Shown here in pieces: positions 60,238 through 64,000 of a stretch of DNA of 64,000 nucleotides. The notes beneath the pieces were generated by a model. That model searched no databases. It was not told the origin of the DNA and was given only the letters and a program-made list of their open reading frames with translations. The stretch's first letter is position 1. The number at the start of each line of letters is the position of its first letter. The position numbers were made by a program, and so were the translations under genes. This DNA is from CAVQZA01 sp963724805 (lineage in GTDB: Bacteria > Actinomycetota > Thermoleophilia > Gaiellales > Gaiellaceae), in NCBI GenBank assembly GCA_963724805.1, contig CAVRWA010000014.1:124001-188000 (forward strand), in the 5' to 3' direction.

Positions 60238-61596
60238 GTGACAGCGAAGATGGATTCGGTGAGCACCAGCGACGACCGGCCGGGCCTGGAGACGATCGGG
60301 CAGCGGCTGCGGCGGTTGCGCCTCGAGCGCAGCCTTTCGCAGCGCGCGCTCGCCTCCCCCGGGGTCTCGTACGCATACATCTCGCGCATCGAGGCCGGAA
60401 CGCGGCAGCCCTCTGTCAAAGCCGTACGCATGCTCGCGCGCAAGCTCGGCGTCTCTCCCGTCTATCTCGAGACCGGCTCGGAGGTCGACCCGGCGGAGGA
60501 GCGCGAGCTCAGGCTCGCCGCAGCGGAGCTCGTCCTGCGGCTCTCCGACGACCCGAGCGGGGTCGACCGGGACCTCCGCGGCCTCGTCGAGGAGTCGATC
60601 CAGGCCGGTGACCTCGCCGCGGCGGCGCGCGGCGAGACGACCCTCGGCCTCGTCGCCTTCGGCGAGGGCGACGTCCCCGCGACGATCGAGCTGCTCGAGC
60701 GCGCGCTCACGCGCACCGACCCCTCCCCGTCGGCACAGCCGGATCTCTACGCCACGCTCGGCCGCGCGTACTCGATGCACGGAGAGCCCGACAAGGCCGT
60801 TGCGCTGTTCCGCGGCTGCCTCGAGCGGCTCGCCGCCGAGGAGCCCGACAACACCGTCGCCTACATCCGCTTCGCGACCTATCTCAGCTACGCGCTCTCC
60901 GACCAGAACGACATCCCGGGCGCGCAGGCAGCCGTGCGCGACGCCCTCGCGCGGGTGTCCGAGGGCTCCGATCCCTACACGCGCGTGCGCCTGTACTGGG
61001 CGCAGGCGCGCCTGGCCGAGGCACGAGGGCGCGGGCTCGAGGCTCTCGACAACGCGCGGCGTGCGATCGCGTTGCTCGAAGCGACCGAGGACACGCTCCA
61101 CCTGGCCCGGGCGCACCTGCTCAGTGCGAGCATCCTCATGCTTCCGGGCGGCGATCCCGACCAGGCGCACGAACAGCTCGAGCGGGCCGAGGAGCTCTTC
61201 GGCCCTCGCGCCGCGTCGGGCGACCTCGGCCACCTGCGCACCGTGCAGGCCCGGCTCGCCGCCTCCACGGGCGAGAACGCGACCGCGCTCACCCTCGCCC
61301 ACCAGGCACTCGAGCTGCTCGGTGACGACGACCCTTCGAACCGGGGCCAGGCGTGGTGGGCGATCGGAGAGGCCGAGGCCAACGAGGGCCGAATCGACGC
61401 TGCGAACGAGGCGTTCGCCCGCGCCGCGGGCGAGCTCGACGAGCAGAGCCAGCTCCGGGAGCGGATCGAGCTGCACAGCACCTGGGGACGCGCTCTGCGC
61501 AAGGCAGGCCGTGAGGCAGAGGCGCTCGACGTGCTGGAGCGCGCGGCGGACCTCGCCGTTCAGACCGGCCACGCCGAGGCACGCAGCGAGCGGTGA
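60238..61596 (+). CDS. XRE-family regulator with TPR repeats
   Basis: A 452-residue regulator. The HTH_3 domain at about 19-77 has IGQRLRRLRLERSLSQRALA and VSYAYISRIEAGTRQPSVKA. From about 115 to 445 it is helical with TPR-like pairs, for example PDLYATLGRAYSMHGEPDKA and ARAHLLSASILMLPGGDPDQ. XRE plus TPR is the architecture of RRNPP receptors (PlcR, NprR, Rgg). Start is GTG 60238 or ATG 60250. It is divergent from the 32-residue peptide and overlaps alkA by 4 nt, so a role in alkA control is also possible. Confidence 0.92.
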   Translation: MTAKMDSVSTSDDRPGLETIGQRLRRLRLERSLSQRALASPGVSYAYISRIEAGTRQPSVKAVRMLARKLGVSPVYLETGSEVDPAEERELRLAAAELVLRLSDDPSGVDRDLRGLVEESIQAGDLAAAARGETTLGLVAFGEGDVPATIELLERALTRTDPSPSAQPDLYATLGRAYSMHGEPDKAVALFRGCLERLAAEEPDNTVAYIRFATYLSYALSDQNDIPGAQAAVRDALARVSEGSDPYTRVRLYWAQARLAEARGRGLEALDNARRAIALLEATEDTLHLARAHLLSASILMLPGGDPDQAHEQLERAEELFGPRAASGDLGHLRTVQARLAASTGENATALTLAHQALELLGDDDPSNRGQAWWAIGEAEANEGRIDAANEAFARAAGELDEQSQLRERIELHSTWGRALRKAGREAEALDVLERAADLAVQTGHAEARSER

Positions 61597-62444
61597 CGCT
61601 CGCGCTCGACGTCCGACCGCGCGGCCCCTACTCACTCGCCCTCACCGCCCGCTTCGCCTCCGACGCGACGCGGCGCTTCGCCGGCGGCCGCCTCGACGCG
61701 CTCTTGCCCGAGCCCGCGTCGGCTGCGCAGCTGCCGGACGGAACGGTCCGGCTCGCGGCGCAGAGCGAGGCCGGGCTCGAACAGCTGCGCTTCGTGCTCG
61801 CGCTCGACGACGACCACTCGGAGCTCGTGCGCCGCTTCGGGGACGACCCGCTGCTCGGCCCGTCGCTGCGGCGCCTGCGCGGGCTGCGCGTGCTGCGGGT
61901 CCCGACCGTCGCGCAGTCGCTCCTCCGAGCGCTCTGCGGCCAGCTCGTCACCTCACGCGAGGCCCGCGCTCTGGAGCGCCGGATCCTGCGCGGGACGATG
62001 CCGCGGGGCCCGGGCGGGCTCTGCGAGCCGCCGACGCGCGAGGCGCTCGGCGCCCTTTCGCCGCTGCGGCTGCGGACTCTCGGCCTGGCCGAGCGGCGAG
62101 CCGCAGCGCTCGTCCGCGTGTGCCGCACGCTCGACCTCGAGCGTCTGCGCGACGTGCCCACCGAGGCGGCCGCGACCCGGCTCGAGCGCGAGCGCGCGCT
62201 GGGGCCCTGGTCGGCCGGCGTGATCTGCCTGCAGGGGCTCGGCCGGAGCGAGCGCGGGCTCGTCGGCGACCTGGGTCTCGTCAAGCTCCTTGCCGCCCTG
62301 CGCGGACGGCCGGTCGAGGGCTGGGAGACGCAGGAGCTGCTCGAGCCCTACGGCGAGTGGGCCGGGCTCGCGAGCGTGTACCTGCTCGCCGGGATGGGGG
62401 CGGGGCTCGTCCCCGGCGCGCCTGCCCGCCGCCACGCAGCCTGA
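61593..62444 (+). CDS. DNA-3-methyladenine glycosylase II (AlkA-like)
   Basis: A 283-residue HhH-GPD base-excision enzyme that removes alkylated purines. The helix-hairpin-helix is ALGPWSAGVICLQGLGRSE at about 202-220 and the catalytic Asp is D226 in GLVGDLGLVK. The upstream helix has SLLRALCGQLVTSREARALE. No Ada methyltransferase domain is fused. The C-terminus has EPYGEWAGLASVYLLAGMGA. GTG 61593 overlaps the XRE stop as GTGA. Confidence 0.92.
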   Translation: MTLALDVRPRGPYSLALTARFASDATRRFAGGRLDALLPEPASAAQLPDGTVRLAAQSEAGLEQLRFVLALDDDHSELVRRFGDDPLLGPSLRRLRGLRVLRVPTVAQSLLRALCGQLVTSREARALERRILRGTMPRGPGGLCEPPTREALGALSPLRLRTLGLAERRAAALVRVCRTLDLERLRDVPTEAAATRLERERALGPWSAGVICLQGLGRSERGLVGDLGLVKLLAALRGRPVEGWETQELLEPYGEWAGLASVYLLAGMGAGLVPGAPARRHAA

Positions 62445-62457
62445 ATACACTGAGCAC

Positions 62458-63282
62458 ATGACCGTGGACGCTCGGCGGGTGGCGATCATCGGGTGCGGCA
62501 AGATCGGCGAGTCGCTGCTGCGCGGCCTGCTTTCGTCCGACTGGAGAGCGCCCGGCGAGATCGTCGTCACGGCACGCCGCGAGGAGCGCGTGCGCGAGCT
62601 GGCCGACCGTTACGGCGTCGAAGGCGCGATGTCGAACACCGAGGCGGTCGCCGGCGCCGCGCTGATCGTGATCGCCGTCAAGCCCCAGGACTTCGACGCC
62701 CTGCTGGGCGAGATCGGCGGCCTGCTGACCGAGGAGCAGACGGTGCTCTCGGTCGCGGCCGCGATCCCCACCGCCTACATCGAGAAGCGGATCGCGCCGC
62801 GCGTGCCCGTCGTGCGTGCGATGCCGAATGCCCCGGCCGTCGTCCACGAGGGGATCGCGGGCGTCTGCGCGGGCGCGCACGCCGATGACGCGCATCTCGC
62901 GCTCGCCGAGGAGGTGCTCGGCCACCTCGGCTACGCCGTACGCGTGCCCGAGAAGGCGATGGACGCCGTCACGGCCGTGTCCGGCTCGGGCCCCGCGTAC
63001 TTCGCCCTGCTCGCCGAGGCGATGATCGAGGCGGGGATCCTGCTCGGGCTCACGCGCGAGACCTCGACCCAGCTCGTGGTGCAGACGATGTTCGGCACCG
63101 CGAAGCTGCTCCGCGACGAGGAGATGCACCCGGTCGTCCTCCGCGAGGCGGTCACCTCACCGGGCGGGACGACAACGCGGGCGATCCACGAGCTGGAGCA
63201 GGCGGGCGTCCGGGCCGCGTTCATGAACGCGATCCAGGCCGCGATGGAGCGCTCCCGCGAGCTAGCCGCGGGCGAGCCGTAG
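62458..63282 (+). CDS. proC: Pyrroline-5-carboxylate reductase
   Basis: The last enzyme of proline synthesis, 274 residues, using NAD(P)H. The Rossmann motif is VAIIGCGKIGESLLRGLL, the central motif VVRAMPNAPAVVHEG, and the C-terminal signature spans AVTAVSGSGPAYFALLAEAM and TSPGGTTTRAIHELEQAG. ATG 62458 starts 14 nt after alkA. It forms a decamer in known relatives. Confidence 0.97.
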   Translation: MTVDARRVAIIGCGKIGESLLRGLLSSDWRAPGEIVVTARREERVRELADRYGVEGAMSNTEAVAGAALIVIAVKPQDFDALLGEIGGLLTEEQTVLSVAAAIPTAYIEKRIAPRVPVVRAMPNAPAVVHEGIAGVCAGAHADDAHLALAEEVLGHLGYAVRVPEKAMDAVTAVSGSGPAYFALLAEAMIEAGILLGLTRETSTQLVVQTMFGTAKLLRDEEMHPVVLREAVTSPGGTTTRAIHELEQAGVRAAFMNAIQAAMERSRELAAGEP

Positions 63283-63292
63283 AATCGAGACG

Positions 63293-64000
63293 ATGACGCG
63301 AGAGCGACGGGAGGTCGTCTTCGTCGACGGTGTGCGCACCGCCTTCGGCAAGGCGGGGCCGAAGGGCCTCTTCTGGAAGACGCGCGCAGACGACATGGCC
63401 GTGAAGGTCGCGCGCGAGGTGCTGCGCCGCAATCCGCAGCTCCCGCCGGAGCGGATCGGCGACGTCGTGATGGCGGCGACTGCACAGGTCGGCGACCAGG
63501 GCCTCACGCTCGGGCGCGACGTCGCGCTGCTCGCGGGCATCCCGGCGACCGTCCCGGGGATGGCCGTCGACCGCATGTGCTCGGGAGCGCTCACCGCGGT
63601 CACGACCGGCGCGGGCGAGATCGCGATGGGCGCGGCCGACGTCGTCCTCGCCGGCGGCGTCGAGCACATGGGCCACCATCCGATGGGCGAGGACGTCGAT
63701 TTCAACCCGCGCTTCGTCGCCGAGCGCCTGATCGACGAGTCGGCCGCCGTGATGGGCGCGACGGCCGAGAACCTGCACGACCGCTTCCCGGAGCTCACGC
63801 GGGAGGACGCCGATCGCTTCGCCGCCGAGTCGCAGCGCAAGGCCGCGGCGGCCTGGGAGAACGGCGTGATGCGTGCGACCGTGGTACCGATGGCGGTCTT
63901 CGGCGACGAGGGCTGGCGCGTCGCCGACCGCGACGAGTTCCTGCGCCCCGACACGACCGTGGAGGCGCTCTCCGGATTGAAGACGCCCTTTCGCGCAGGC
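63293..64000 (+). CDS. Acetyl-CoA C-acyltransferase (thiolase), cut by the window end
   Basis: The first 236 residues of a thiolase that condenses or cleaves acyl-CoA. The nucleophile is C96 in VDRMCSGALTAVTTGAGEIA and the family block VVLAGGVEHMGHHPMG follows. ATG 63293 begins MTRERREVVFVDGVRTAFGK, the usual N-terminus. The catalytic His and second Cys lie beyond the window. It follows proC by 10 nt. Confidence 0.95.
   Translation, partial: MTRERREVVFVDGVRTAFGKAGPKGLFWKTRADDMAVKVAREVLRRNPQLPPERIGDVVMAATAQVGDQGLTLGRDVALLAGIPATVPGMAVDRMCSGALTAVTTGAGEIAMGAADVVLAGGVEHMGHHPMGEDVDFNPRFVAERLIDESAAVMGATAENLHDRFPELTREDADRFAAESQRKAAAAWENGVMRATVVPMAVFGDEGWRVADRDEFLRPDTTVEALSGLKTPFRAG

Overview
The window is a GC-rich chromosome segment with short intergenic gaps, many ATGA/GTGA start-stop overlaps and frequent GTG starts. 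Several starts sit 4 to 8 nt after a -10-like hexamer, so leaderless mRNAs are likely. Gene content (NarL-type HisKA_3 kinases, FadR-type GntR, CtaG, KorAB, DUF2252, secreted RTX and Asp-box proteins with CGPG motifs, a cupredoxin-like tail of a type common in Thermoleophilia) suggests an actinobacterial lineage, most likely Thermoleophilia (Gaiellales or Solirubrobacterales). That placement is inference from gene families, not a tree.

Layout. 1-10.1 kb (minus): sulfatase, 14-TM MFS exporter, DUF2252 protein, alpha/beta hydrolase and MMPL transporter. Three of the five carry many single-base indels; DUF2252 is intact. 10.2-15.8 kb: a histidine kinase/response regulator pair, a winged-helix protein, an ArsR-SRPBCC operon with an exceptionally clear promoter-operator, a membrane protein and an aldo/keto reductase. 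15.9-17.1 kb: a tRNA-Met(CAU), two small genes with strong ribosome binding sites, and a gene-poor stretch that may encode a small transcript. 17.2-20.7 kb (minus): a Vps62-like secreted protein, DUF3891, two small hypotheticals and a 1-Cys peroxiredoxin. 20.7-25.4 kb: a GntR-controlled NMT1/SsuA-type ABC uptake system. 25.4-31.3 kb: gltBD. 31.5-37.6 kb: a TetR/MFS efflux pair, an oxidoreductase, a VOC protein and a secreted animal-type heme peroxidase. 37.6-46.4 kb: CtaG with a polytopic partner, an alcohol dehydrogenase divergent from a Rieske oxygenase, a polar amino-acid ABC transporter and three hypotheticals. 46.4-52.3 kb: a 168-bp palindromic element, a MarR/MFS pair and two RTX-containing secreted proteins. 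52.3-60 kb: KorAB, a flavodoxin-domain protein, HtrA, a VOC protein and an O-antigen-ligase-like protein. 60-64 kb: a 32-aa signal-like peptide divergent from an XRE-TPR regulator, then AlkA, ProC and a truncated thiolase.

How genes work together. Four transporter loci have an adjacent regulator (NarL kinase/regulator with MMPL, GntR with ABC, TetR with MFS, MarR with MFS), three of them with a visible palindrome or promoter in the regulator's intergenic region. gltBD and KorAB supply glutamate and reduced ferredoxin/2-oxoacid metabolism. The Rieske oxygenase and amino-acid ABC genes look like an uptake-catabolism module.

The strongest candidate for an undescribed system is the peptide/XRE-TPR pair at 60.0-61.6 kb, which has the architecture of RRNPP peptide quorum sensing. 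Next are a long hairpin element at 46.38-46.55 kb whose arm differences keep G-U pairing, and two sets of 11-bp-phased direct repeats, one in front of htrA and one in front of the heme peroxidase. Single-base frameshifts in the first 8.6 kb, in gltD and in one aldo/keto reductase may be sequencing or assembly errors.
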